In this document: piece by piece, positions 47,651-60,904 of the stretch
How the letters are laid out: each line of letters begins with the position of its first letter
Position numbering within the stretch: the first letter of the stretch is position 1
Source of the DNA: Epiperipatus broadwayi
Lineage: Eukaryota; Onychophora; Udeonychophora; Euonychophora; Peripatidae
NCBI GenBank assembly: GCA_028023455.1
Contig: JAQFVV010012423.1
Span: 744,001 to 808,000, forward strand
Direction of reading: 5' to 3'
DNA length: 64,000 bases
The notes under the pieces: generated by a model
Told to the model about the DNA's origin: nothing
What the model saw: only the letters and a program-made list of their open reading frames with translations
Database searches by the model: none
Position numbers and translations under genes: made by a program

Positions 47651-47776
47651 CAGTTCTATTTCTTTTGATGCTAAAATATCCAAACAGTAACCTATTAATT
47701 TATATAGACATGTGCTAGAAAATTGATATACATTCTCCTCTTAATAATTGTTTTAAAACCATAAATGATCTATTAA

Positions 47777-48045
47777 GAATTTTGATTAGTCATTCATTAG
47801 ACTAGAGATTATCCACTAATGAATAATATTTCTGTAGTGTAATTTTCATTACACCATTCTGATACAGGGTATGGACTGTTTTCTCTTGGCTTTTAATACT
47901 TTATGGAAGAATGTATTTATAAACAGACACCTCCTCACAAGATGTTAAAAGCCAATAGAAACCAGTCCTTACCTTGCATAAAAATTGTAAAATAAAAATT
48001 GCACTACAGAAAGATTATTCATAGGTGATCCAACTATGGTTAGAT
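47777..48045. mobile_element. MITE family B, copy 2
   Basis: TTTGATTAGTCATTCATTAG, GATTATCC, AATGAATAATATTTCTGTAG then TGTAATTTTCATTACA on the left pairs with CACTACAG-type sequence, AAGATTATTCATAGGTGATC and AACCATAGTTAGATT-like sequence on the right. An inner pair is GGACTGTTTTCTCTTGGCTT / AAGCCAATAGAAACCAGTCC. It shares both outer and inner blocks with 28733-29033 but lacks that copy's GC-rich insertion. Confidence 0.7.
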
Positions 48046-48159
48046 TTTATTCTTCAAATAAACCAATAATTATTGACCATGTCTAAATTAGGGCTTGAAC
48101 TTATGCACGCACCTATATATATATAGTAACAGGATAAAAAGTTGATTTTCATGTTTAGG

Positions 48160-48560
48160 CAGCATTTTATAACTGAAATAATGATGATGAACTAAGTTTT
48201 ATTATCACTCTTAAATTTAGAATGCCATTTGTAACAGATTAAAATGAGGATATACTTTTAATGCCACATTTGTGGGAACCATTTGTAACAGAACAGATAA
48301 GACAAGGCTATGCTAGAATGATCTCATTAATTATGCCCTGAAAATTATGACCCCATTTATAACAGAATAAATATGTACATATCCTAATATCTGTTATAAA
48401 CTCATTGTTATAGGGTGGGGGGGGGCATTTATAACTGATCAAAAATGTGCAATGACAAATAACTCTAATATAGCCTAAATAAAATATTCCAATCTTTGAT
48501 CATCCTATGTAACAAAGTACCAATGATCCTTGAAGTTGGGCATTATTTGTAATTGAATAA
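48160..48560 (+). repeat. degenerate repeats of GCATTTATAACTGA type
   Basis: Variants of (G/C)CATTT(A/G)TAAC(A/T)GA recur near 48165, 48227, 48277, 48352, 48425 and 48540, spaced roughly 50-115 bp and separated by unrelated AT-rich sequence. It is an old, loosely tandem array. A G9 run lies at about 48417. Confidence 0.45.
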
Positions 48561-48599
48561 AGTATAAATCAAAGAAAAAAAATAATAGTAATTTTATAA

Positions 48600-50170
48600 A
48601 ACCCTGTGTGTAATAATATCATTCATAATAGAATGATTGTAATAAACTAAGATAAATGAATACCAATCAATAAGTAAGTATTCACCACTTAAAATAATCC
48701 ATTATCTAATCAGTCATATATCTGACTGTTAACTATACCAAAATAAAACAATGATGATAATCTTTATTATAACATCATGAGTTCAGACAACATTTAGAAT
48801 AAACAGAAAACAAATAAAATCACCACTTCTATCCTAAATACAAACCTTACTTAAAATAGATTAAAATAAAGCAATTAAACAAATATTCATGTCTTAAACA
48901 TGCTTAACATATATTTCACTTATAATCAAATGAAAATAATTATAAATCATTCAACAACTAAATTCTAATATACCTAACGAATCAAACATTGCAAACATTG
49001 CGTATAATAATATAAACGTATACTAAAATTTAATAATGTTCATATCTAAATAAAATGATTTATGAATGATTGGGATAACATCTTTAGTATGTACTATAAG
49101 TCTACAATATTCATAATATCTAAATAAATGTATGACTCAATAATTATTTTTAAATCCTAGTTTGATAAACTCAGTCATACTATACTCTTATATTAATTTA
49201 CTCTTACTAATTAGGCCAGTTATAATAAGTTCAATACTTAACAATGATGTAATATCAATAACCTATAAGATAATCTTGCATCTATAATATCCAATCATAC
49301 CAGTATATAAAAGAAACAGTAGATTTCTATTGGATATTTACTTAAGTATAATTATCTAATCATATCAATTTATTTAAAATTTCCTGTAACTAAATTATTA
49401 AAACTGTATATTATAACAATCAAAATATATAAAAATAAGTATTAGCATTTATCATAATCAAGTATCAATATTAAAATTTAATATTTAATCGGATTTATAA
49501 TCCACGTCAATTAAAATTTAAATAAAATTAAAGCAAATAATTCTGACTCATAACAGAACAAAATATACTATCAGCTTTATAATTTAATAAGATTAAGATC
49601 TTATTGACCAACTATGAACTCAAAACATTACTTATCCAATTAATAATAATTTAGATAAAACAGCAAATATTTTATTATAATTTCCATACAAAGTTTATAT
49701 CCAGTCAGATAATAACCATTGAATTTAATATATATATATATATATATATAACCATACTCACCAATTCTAGGATTTGATATCTGAATCATGTGATATAGTT
49801 ATCTCAAATCAATTTTACAATATAGTCAGTCTACCTTGTCTCACTTGAATGTTATTAATCAATAAATTCATATTGCACAATTGAACAATAATCAGACAAA
49901 ATTTATTTGATTTAAGTTAAATTATTTATTGAAAATGAATATTAATTATATATATATGATGAAAAGATCATAAACAATCAATATATACATTTATGATCTA
50001 ATTGCATGTATAATAAATCATCAATTGACATTAATTCCATATTTACATATGTGATTGCCTATCAATCTCCAATTATTTAATACCAAATATAAAACATATA
50101 TGTTTTTGTAACTCAAAAATGTTGCAGAACAATCATACTTTCAAAGATACAAGAGAGTTTAATATATATC
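48600..50170. other. AT-rich block with G-poor plus strand
   Basis: G is conspicuously rare on the plus strand while A and C are common, over about 1.5 kb. Short motifs such as CAATCATA(C/T)CA and CAGTCATA recur irregularly. No coding frame. A (TA)n run sits at about 49725-49750. The block may be a very old satellite-like repeat. Confidence 0.4.
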
Positions 50171-50172
50171 TT

Positions 50173-50174
<2 letters not shown>

Positions 50175-50262
<88 letters not shown>
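50175..50262. repeat. (TA)n microsatellite, about 44 units
   Basis: Uninterrupted TA repeat, self-complementary and able to extrude as a cruciform. Confidence 0.97.
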
Positions 50263-53144
<2,882 letters not shown>

Positions 53145-53189
53145 ACAATTGGCAAAAAGTTAATAGTCTTCTATACTGTAACATTATTA

Positions 53190-53459
53190 TATTTATACAT
53201 TGAACTATTTCCATAATCTAATATTAATTAATGTTTTTTAGAAATTTAATTTTATTTAAATTTTCAAATTACATTCAACTGTTAGTAATAGCATACATAC
53301 TAACTTGTGTGCTATTATTGCTAACAGCTGAATATAATTTGAAAATTTAAATAAAGTTAAATTTTTCTAAAAGTCATTCGATGCTTAATATTAGATTATG
53401 GAAATAGATCCAATATATAAATACAATTAAAATACCATCATCACACACTTTCAGGGAAT
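53190..53459. mobile_element. fold-back MITE family A, copy 3
   Basis: The hairpin 53190-53420 has AACTATTTCCATAATCTAAT, AAATTTAATTTTATTTAAAT and CAACTGTTAGTAATA on the left, and the inverted counterparts ATTAGATTATGGAAATAGAT, ATTTAAATAAAGTTAAATTT and TATTGCTAACAGCTGAATAT on the right. TACCATCATCACACACTTTC then AGGG (53434-53457) is the flank shared with the copies at 12.6 and 39.8 kb. It lacks the tRNA-like insert of the 39-kb copy and carries only one subterminal repeat per arm. Confidence 0.75.
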
Positions 53460-55477
53460 CATAAGTATCCGGTATGGACCCGATAGTATATGTAGCACTA
53501 TTAGCTTATGCATAGTCGGAATTGCATTCCATTTACAAAACAAAACATTTAGATATATGTAAAATTTATTTTTAAAAAAACATTTCAAATTATTTACATC
53601 TTTTTTATATTAATTATACATAATACTACAGTATACTGTAAATATACATTATAATAGTTCATAGCAATAAACTTTATATTACTTTGACATAAAACCAGGG
53701 CTTGGCTGGAGATTTTGCGGGTTTCGAAAATAAGTAATTAATGAGGGCTCCAAGATATTAGCAATATATATATATATAGAAAAATATTGATTTTTTAAAA
53801 CATAAATCATTCTAGTTCTTTTATCAAATACTGCAAATTTTTTTTACCTATATACAAAGTAATTTCAAATATTCATTTGTATAATTAAATGTTTATCTGT
53901 AATTTTTTTCCTGAATAAATTTTTTTGAAACACTTAATTTACAAACTTTAAGTTTATATAATTATATTAGTTTTAATAAATGATATTATTTTTAATTATT
54001 GCCAATTTCTTATTGCTTTAGCAAAAATAATTAAACACATTCATCATGTGTCCAACATAAATTTAATTAATCTGCTTCCCATGACATATTTCTGAAATAT
54101 CAAAAATTCTATTATTACATTTCTTTAGAAATTTGAAAGTGTTTTTAGAAATTTGAAAGTGTGGATCTCCTCTGAGCATGGGACTTCAAACTGAAACATA
54201 AAAACTGACGTCTGACTCGGCCATGTACATAGATTGTATAATGTATAATAAATATTGTTTCACTATTTACGTTATAGTGTCGACCGTATATGTCAATCTA
54301 AAATAATTTGCGTGCAAAAATACTTAACATATGCTTTTTACAGCTTATCAGTCAGCAGATTTTGCTTCATATCAGCAACTTCACATTAAAATTCGTATCT
54401 ATATATTTATGGGATATGTATGTACTTGTACTTGTTCTAGCGTTAATAAACTATGTGTCTATAAGTAGACGCCGAAGAAAAATTAAAAAAAAAAATAAAA
54501 CCTTTTAACTAATAAATATTTATTTAAAGTAAATAATGTTAAACATTTGTACAAATTATATATCTGAAAATAATTTAGACTAATTATTTCTATGGAAATT
54601 TAAGATAGTCACATTTGAATCAATGCTTGTATTTCTCATCATTTAGATTAGCATGACCAACTGTTACAAGACAGGAAATTTGAAAAACATTGAAGGAGAA
54701 GGAAGTAATTGATTAGATGCGCTGATATTGAGTAGATATTAACATGTTTGCTCAGTATGTGGGCATTTTAAACTGTTCATTACTTGAGTTATTTATTACT
54801 TTTATATAGCATTAATAGCCGTTAATACATAGTGATTTATATGTTACATTACAATTATCCTTTTACTAAATATTTTTTGTATAAGATAATTTCTTAAAAA
54901 ATTGTACACGACTATTTTTTATTTATATATATATAAAATTCAACAATAATAACCGATTTTGCGTTTAATTTTTTTTTTAAAATAATAAAACACTTCATAA
55001 GTTGTTAATGAAATTATTGTTAATTTAGAATAAATAAAATAAAAGGATAACAAAATAAAAGCTTAGTAAAGCAACAATATTATTTAATGCAGTTATTAGA
55101 TACTGAAGTTTTTTTTAAAGTTTGTTTTACCATTAATTTATTAAATATCGATAAGGGGAGCAATGTTATAGCATTGTATCATGTAGGGAAACATTGATTT
55201 CTTAAGCTTACAATAGATGTCACTAGAGTAGAATAATGAGAATTACTCTTGGAAACAATGAATAAGTATATTAATAAGTCATGTGATCTTGATATTAATC
55301 TTCCTATATGAAAATGGATGAGACCTATAGTTAACACAAAACTCAGATTCTAAAATATATAGAAACTGATTTTGATATCAGCGAATAATAATTAGGCAAG
55401 TGTATTAGTTTTAATTATTAACTTAAATAGTACCAAACAGTAAAATATGATTGTTAGGTACCCAAGTTCATTATTTT
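53460..55477. other. AT-rich intergenic DNA with a CpG-richer island
   Basis: At about 54160-54480 CpGs are frequent (GACGTCTGACTCGG, GTGTCGACCGTATATG, AGACGCCGAAG). A plus-strand frame ending at 54508 encodes a hydrophobic stretch with LWDMYVLVLVLALINYVSI followed by RRRRKIKKK. It has no ATG at its start, but a splice-acceptor-like TTTTTACAG lies at about 54336-54344. A terminal exon is possible but weakly supported. Confidence 0.3.
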
Positions 55478-55675
55478 CCCTATGTAATGCAGTGGTGGAA
55501 TGTTAGACTCCCGAGCTTAAGATTCCTGGATGAATTCCAGCTCTGGTACTTCCAGCACTCAAAACTTTTTACGAACTCCTGAGTAATAAGGTGATTCAAC
55601 ACAGTTGGGAATCCTAGTCATTTTTGATGAAGGCAAAAGCCTGAAGATGATCTGTTCTGGTAATATTATAACACT
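55478..55675 (+). mobile_element. tRNA-derived SINE, family E, copy 1
   Basis: GTGGTGGAATGTTAGACTCC then CGAGCTTAAG gives a tRNA-like head, and GGATGAATTCCAGC stands where a B box is expected. A body follows with ACTTCCAGCACTCAAAAC, ACGAACTCCTGAGTAATAAG and AAAAGCCTGAAGATGATCTG. The body is shared with the fragment at 58905-59010, so it is a dispersed family. Unlike family 1 it has a long tRNA-unrelated body. The B box is degenerate, so this copy is probably silent. Confidence 0.65.
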
Positions 55676-56574
55676 ATTTTGTAAGAGCCTCAATGATTAC
55701 ATAAGCTTATAATAAATGACTTTAGAATAGCACAATAATGTAAAATATTGATATTATTTGTCATTTTATATACTGACACTCTACTCTTGATTATTTATAC
55801 ATTTAATTTTACATTTTCCTTTTCATTTCTCTGAAACTTTTTCAAAAAATAACTTCTATATCTCTATGCATGTCAATTAGCTTTTTCAGTTTTAACCTTT
55901 TTTTGAAAAATTAGACTCTTCAATCAAGCTTTAAGATATTTTTACAGCTGTTGAATATATTTTTCAGTTATCTTTTTTTGAAGCTTAAAAATCTTTTTGT
56001 AAAAGTAATAGGACATTGCATAGCACCAGTATATACATTTCTATTGGATAAGCTGGGATCATGTGATCTTATTGGTTTTATACCAATCCTGTCCAAAAGA
56101 TAGAGGTCCCTACAGTTATTAAAAAAAACAACTAAGGATTCTATAATACATGGTTATTGAATTGATTTCAAATCTATAGGAATATACAGACAAATTGGCT
56201 TTGATTGAAATGAAAACATTAATGTTTTATCAGTTTGGACTAATAGTTTGATAGTAAAATAATAATACAAAAAAATGGTTGCTAGAGCAAAGGTGAAATT
56301 AGATCTAAAAGTTTTAAGTGTACTACTCCTAAATCCAAAAGCTTCTCTATGATAGCAGCCATAAGATATCAGAAGTTTGGATAGGGATTAAAGAAGCATC
56401 ACCTTCTGGCATCTATTGATAACTAAAACTTACATTAGATGACATAACTGTGATTAAAATGTTAATGTTTATTTAAATATTTAAGTATTGCTACAGATCA
56501 TTAAATTGACTTCAGTAATTTTTTTTTGCTTTTTGAATGAATCTAATGGAGTCTTTTGATGTATATATATATAG
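55676..56574. other. AT-rich intergenic DNA
   Basis: A patch at about 56285-56430 is less AT-rich but has no readable family. Confidence 0.45.
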
Positions 56575-56633
56575 GGCTCACAAATAAGCTCTTAACAAGC
56601 TTTTAAAGCTTGTTAAGAACTTATTTGCGAGAT
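56575..56633. repeat. 59-bp near-perfect palindrome
   Basis: CTCACAAATAAGCTCTTAAC then AAGCTTT is followed at once by AAAGCTT then GTTAAGAACTTATTTGCGAG. Arms of about 28 bp have two or three mismatches and almost no loop. It abuts dispersed repeat D, where CAAGCTTGTTAA occurs a third time (about 56655). Confidence 0.8.
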
Positions 56634-56634
56634 C

Positions 56635-56706
56635 TATATATAACATTTGTAATACAAGCTTGTTAAATTAGGTCATGTGATATATGACTTGATTTCTTTG
56701 TAATAT
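56635..56706 (+). repeat. dispersed repeat family D, copy 2
   Basis: It matches 24594-24669: CTATATATAACATTTGTAA, TTAAATTAGGTCATGTGATA and TGACTT in the same order. It is adjacent to the palindrome, which may be part of the same element. Confidence 0.6.
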
Positions 56707-57723
56707 ATATAATAATAGTACAAACTGATATAGAAATTGAATTCTCTCCTAAGAAGTTACACAGTAGACGGTGGAGTAAAATAACTTTTTTTTTACATTT
56801 AATATTACAAAAAAGCATACCAAAAAAATAATCAGAAACTATTTTTGTACAGATCTCATATAGCAGATTATACCAAGCCACCCCTTTTTCCAAATGATAA
56901 AATTTCATTTCAAAGTTTTAAATAATGGTATTAAAATTGACCAAGGATTCCATAGCTTTGAAAAATGTAAATTCAACATGCATTATAGACTCTAAATATA
57001 ATCAAAGATTACAATTACTCAATTCATGAACTCTTAAGAAGTCAATTATTACATTTTTTCATTATCTGGATATATTTTCTTCGTTATTATAAGTTTCAAT
57101 AATTTTTTTTTATAGCTGAAAAACTGCAATCAAATTTTAATAAGTGTATAATATTTTAATATAGTAATTAACATCACCCAGCAAATAAAAATAAAATAAC
57201 AATATTAAAGTCAGTTGGAAAAATCTTCATATATGTTTTCTAATAAATAGTAATATTTATCTACTTTAAAAAAAATGTTGATAAAAAAGGTTTTTTAACA
57301 CACATTACCGATACTAAATTATCTGATTAAAATTCTATAGGAATAAAACACAAATATTTAAGGCAGTTCATATCTATACTTTTTCTTCTAAATAAAATAT
57401 ATAGACTTAAAATTCGACTAATTTTAGTTTGTGATTTATTATTATCAGCAAAATTGTGCCATACATCTATTTCTAATCGATTAAGAAATAACTAAATTTG
57501 AATGATAAAATAACTTTATACCCTTTAGAATATCTACAAAATATAAAATCAAAAAATTCAAAAATATTATATGTATATTAAAATTATCCCAAATCCAAAC
57601 CCAAGCTTTATACTTGTAATGTTTATATATTGTATAAAGTTGTGTGGGTGTAAATGTTTTAAATAAAAAATATATAAACGGGAGTAAAAATTTTTTTATT
57701 CATCTAGAAAATATCAGCTACAC
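56707..57723. other. AT-rich intergenic DNA
   Basis: The 81-codon minus-strand frame at 56663-56908 overlaps repeat D and matches nothing I know. Confidence 0.5.
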
Positions 57724-58202
57724 CAGGGGTGGGCAAATAGTGGCCTGAGGACCACATGCAGCCCACTAAGAGGTTTTATGTGGCCTGCCAAGACAATCAG
57801 AAAAATCTGCCTTGAACTGAGATTTCCTTCCCATACATGACTGAAGATTTGTCTCATATTTTCCACTAGGATGGCCACATCAATACACATGTGCAGTGCT
57901 TTTCTAGCTGATCCAATTAATTTCAATTTTGTCTTTGCATTAGCAAATATATACATTTTCAACTTTAGCAAAACCATGAACCCTCTGAAAAAATGTAAAA
58001 TCAGTGATGAATGTTGTGTGTTTAATGAAGAATGGACAAACAAATATTTCTTTGGTAATACAAAGAATAAAGCAGTGTGTTTATTGTGTCATGGAAAAAG
58101 GTGCAGCCATCCTTTAACCTTCACTTCCACAAAGTGGCCCCCAGTGCAGCCCTCCACCAACTTCTGTGGCCCCCAAACCAGAACAATTGTCCACCCCAAG
58201 TT
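57724..58202 (+). mobile_element. hAT element, internally deleted, with transposase N-terminus
   Basis: The left end CAGGGGTGGGCAAATAGTGG then CCTGAGGACCACATGCAG is the familiar terminus of hAT (Charlie-like) elements. The right end, GGCCCCCAAACC then GAACAATTGTCCACCCC, is its degenerate inverse. An open frame from the ATG at 57976 reads LKKCKISDECCVFNEEWTN then KYFFGNTKNKAVCLLCHGK, typical of the N-terminus of hAT transposases, including the CxxC of a BED-like zinc finger. After about codon 43 (about 58105) the frame jumps into 3' terminal sequence. The rest of the zinc finger, the RNase-H-like core and the dimerisation domain are deleted. The element is non-autonomous. No 8-bp target duplication remains visible. 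Confidence 0.85.
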
Positions 58203-58904
58203 ATTAAACATTCAACCTCTATGGCATCTAAAATATATATATTCAGTTTATACTAAAAACATCAAAATATCTTACTATTTTAAAATAGAACATGTTTGCT
58301 GAAAGTCAACCTCTAAATTAACTACAACTGTTGGATTTTTGTCAGAAAAATCAGAATGAAGAAGAAGCATTTAAATAGTTTTAAAGATTCATTATCTATA
58401 AAAACTTTAGATCTTACAAAAAATAATTAAAATTTGTAATACAACTATAATTGTTTAAGTTTCCCCAAATCAATCAGATAAGTATAAAGTTTATCATAAA
58501 TTAGATGTTTTCATGTATAATATTACCAGTTTTAATGGTATAACCACTACCCCATGTTAAACTTCAGTGAATCTTAAAATCATATATTACCTTAATCTAT
58601 AATTATTGTGGTATAAAAGTAAACTGCAATTTATTTTTGTATTAACAATTATAAATATAAACAATTTTATCATTAAAAGTAAGGATCATCATTTTTAAAT
58701 GGTTAATATTTAAACATTTTATGAATAACATCATTTTCATGTATTCTATGGAATAACAATGCTTTTTTTTCAGAAAAAAATATAATAAAATACTGCAACT
58801 AGATTTAAAATTCCTGAGATTTAATGGCTTGTACAACCGACCATTCACCATATCCATGAGCTAGGACTTGATTCCAAACTGGATAAACTTTGAAAGATTT
58901 TTTT
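58203..58904. other. AT-rich intergenic DNA
   Basis: Nothing recognised. Confidence 0.5.
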
Positions 58905-59012
58905 CTAGCTATAGAGCTTAAGGTCCACAGATTACACCCAAATTTGCTGCATCCAGCACTCAAATTTTGTATGAACTCCCAATCAATAAAGTCATTTAGT
59001 TTAGGTATTTAT
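58905..59012 (+). mobile_element. SINE family E, copy 2 (diverged fragment)
   Basis: GAGCTTAAGGTCCACAGATT, then CATCCAGCACTCAAATTTTG, TATGAACTCC and CAATAAAGTCATTTAG line up in order with 55505-55610. The A-box region is largely unrecognisable. Confidence 0.6.
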
Positions 59013-59514
59013 CTTGTTGACTTGTAATCAAACCACCTAACTAATCAACAGTGGTCAGCAATTGGATATCTGATTATTCTTAGATATACAATCACCCCAG
59101 ATATATCAAACAGTGTCAATGCACTGATTACAATATATATATCACATTATATCCAGTCAGTATTTAACATTAACCAATAGAATATTATCAGCACTGTGTT
59201 CTCAAAACAGGACTCAGGAAACTGCAAAGTTATAATCATTAAATTTATTACAAGATCTAAATGCTCAGTTCATTAGAGTTAATGAAAAATGTACAAACTG
59301 CTCACAAATTATTCTTAATTGCATTATATTATTTTCTTGTGCATTTATTTACTGATAGATAAGATTTGAAATACAGGCATTCTTATTTACAATTAAGTTC
59401 CAGATATAAAAACGCAGTTATTTCTATGTATTTAAATGGATACTGTCCTATACATGAGGGGTCAGAGTGACTTGAGGTCAACACGGATATAACAACAATA
59501 TTAGCATCAGCATG
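59013..59514. other. AT-rich intergenic DNA
   Basis: Somewhat G-poor on the plus strand, like 48600-50170. No gene. Confidence 0.45.
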
Positions 59515-59810
59515 AGATTTGGGCATTTCTATCATCAGATTTTTTATAGTATGGATGGCTGAAGAGTTGGGGGTTGGAGTAGATTGAAGCCTATCCATTA
59601 AAGTATAAAGATTTGCTATCTTAATATATACTGAGCAATGATTATATGTATGTATGTTGGAGAGGATAATGTGGACCAACTGATGAGTGCTGGTTCAGCA
59701 CAAAATACAGATATTGGTGATTATTTATCTTTTCTACTTGTGTGTGGTCATGTGTATCAATAGTATGAGTGTGAGTACTTGAAGGTTGCTTGAAAGTCTG
59801 AGTTCAAATC
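59515..59810 (+). repeat. dispersed repeat family C, copy 3
   Basis: Same order of blocks as 31305-31560, with an extra ~45 bp in the middle (GATTATATGTATGTATGTTG then GAGAGGATAATG) that the minus-strand copy at 11.2-11.4 kb also has in similar form. Near the end, GAGTTCAAATCCCC is B-box-like. The 98-codon minus-strand frame over this repeat is not a gene. Confidence 0.7.
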
Positions 59811-60904
59811 CCCTATATTTACTGATAGAGAGTCAAAACGGTCAGATAACTGAATTTAATAAAAAGCATTGTGAAAAATTGTAAAGAAAAATAAATTTTT
59901 AAAGACTTATTGGTCACTAATTGCTTTCAATGATTTAAAATAGCAACCTGCAAGCTCTCATTACATTAAAAATTGCTCTTTTAATATTAATGCAGAAGTA
60001 GGTGCTGATTTTCTGATAAAATTTCATTATTTATAAGTAATATTCTCAAAACAATATCAATTGTTAAAATCAATACAATTAACCAAATTGTGATGAATTT
60101 TCTATTAGACTATCCCATTCATCTTAGATATAGTTTCTTTTCTCAGAATAAGAAAAAATTCAAGGATACTCCAATTTTTAATTTCCTTCATTTTTTTTTA
60201 TTTGAAATATATATATGAAAAACTACTGTTCTCACTTTTCTTATAGACTAATTAGGAAATACATATTGCAAAGCATTTCTTTAATGATTTTTAAAAATAT
60301 CTTATCTAATACTTCATCTGGTAACTTTTTAACAATGCAACACCAACTTACTAACTTCCAAATACAGATTATGGTAAGATATCCAACAAGTAACTTAATT
60401 AATTAAAGATTTATTTGATTATGTCTATTTTATTCATCAGGATTCTCTTTTGCCTGATTATGACTATTAGAAAAAATAATAAATCACTCAGTTACACTAA
60501 CAAAAAAAAAAAGACAGTTTCTAAGATATTTTAACATTTTAATTAGTAACTTTGGCTGTATAATATGTTGATAATGTAATTATTATACTTTTTTTTTTTT
60601 TTTTTACAAATTTATATGATGGCAATCTTTTACTAAAAATAAAAAAACACCTATATTAAATCTAAACTAAAAAATAATTTCTAATCATTCTTTTTTATTA
60701 TTATTATCTTTTGTATTGTATCTTTGTTAAAACAAAGAATAGAGAAAAGTAAAAAGATTATTTTGAAAAGTAATTTTATCTAAAATGTGTCATTCTACAT
60801 TTATAACAATCATGGATGTAATATTGAACCATGTGTTAGCATACTATATCTTTTTTAAACATCAACTATACAATAAAATTCTGCAAATCAAATTATTATA
60901 GGTA
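59811..60904. other. AT-rich intergenic DNA
   Basis: A T run of about 17 nt lies near 60590. No gene. Confidence 0.5.

Noticed and set aside
57714-58043. 109-codon minus-strand frame over the hAT element
   Set aside because: Antisense shadow of the terminal repeat and transposase fragment.
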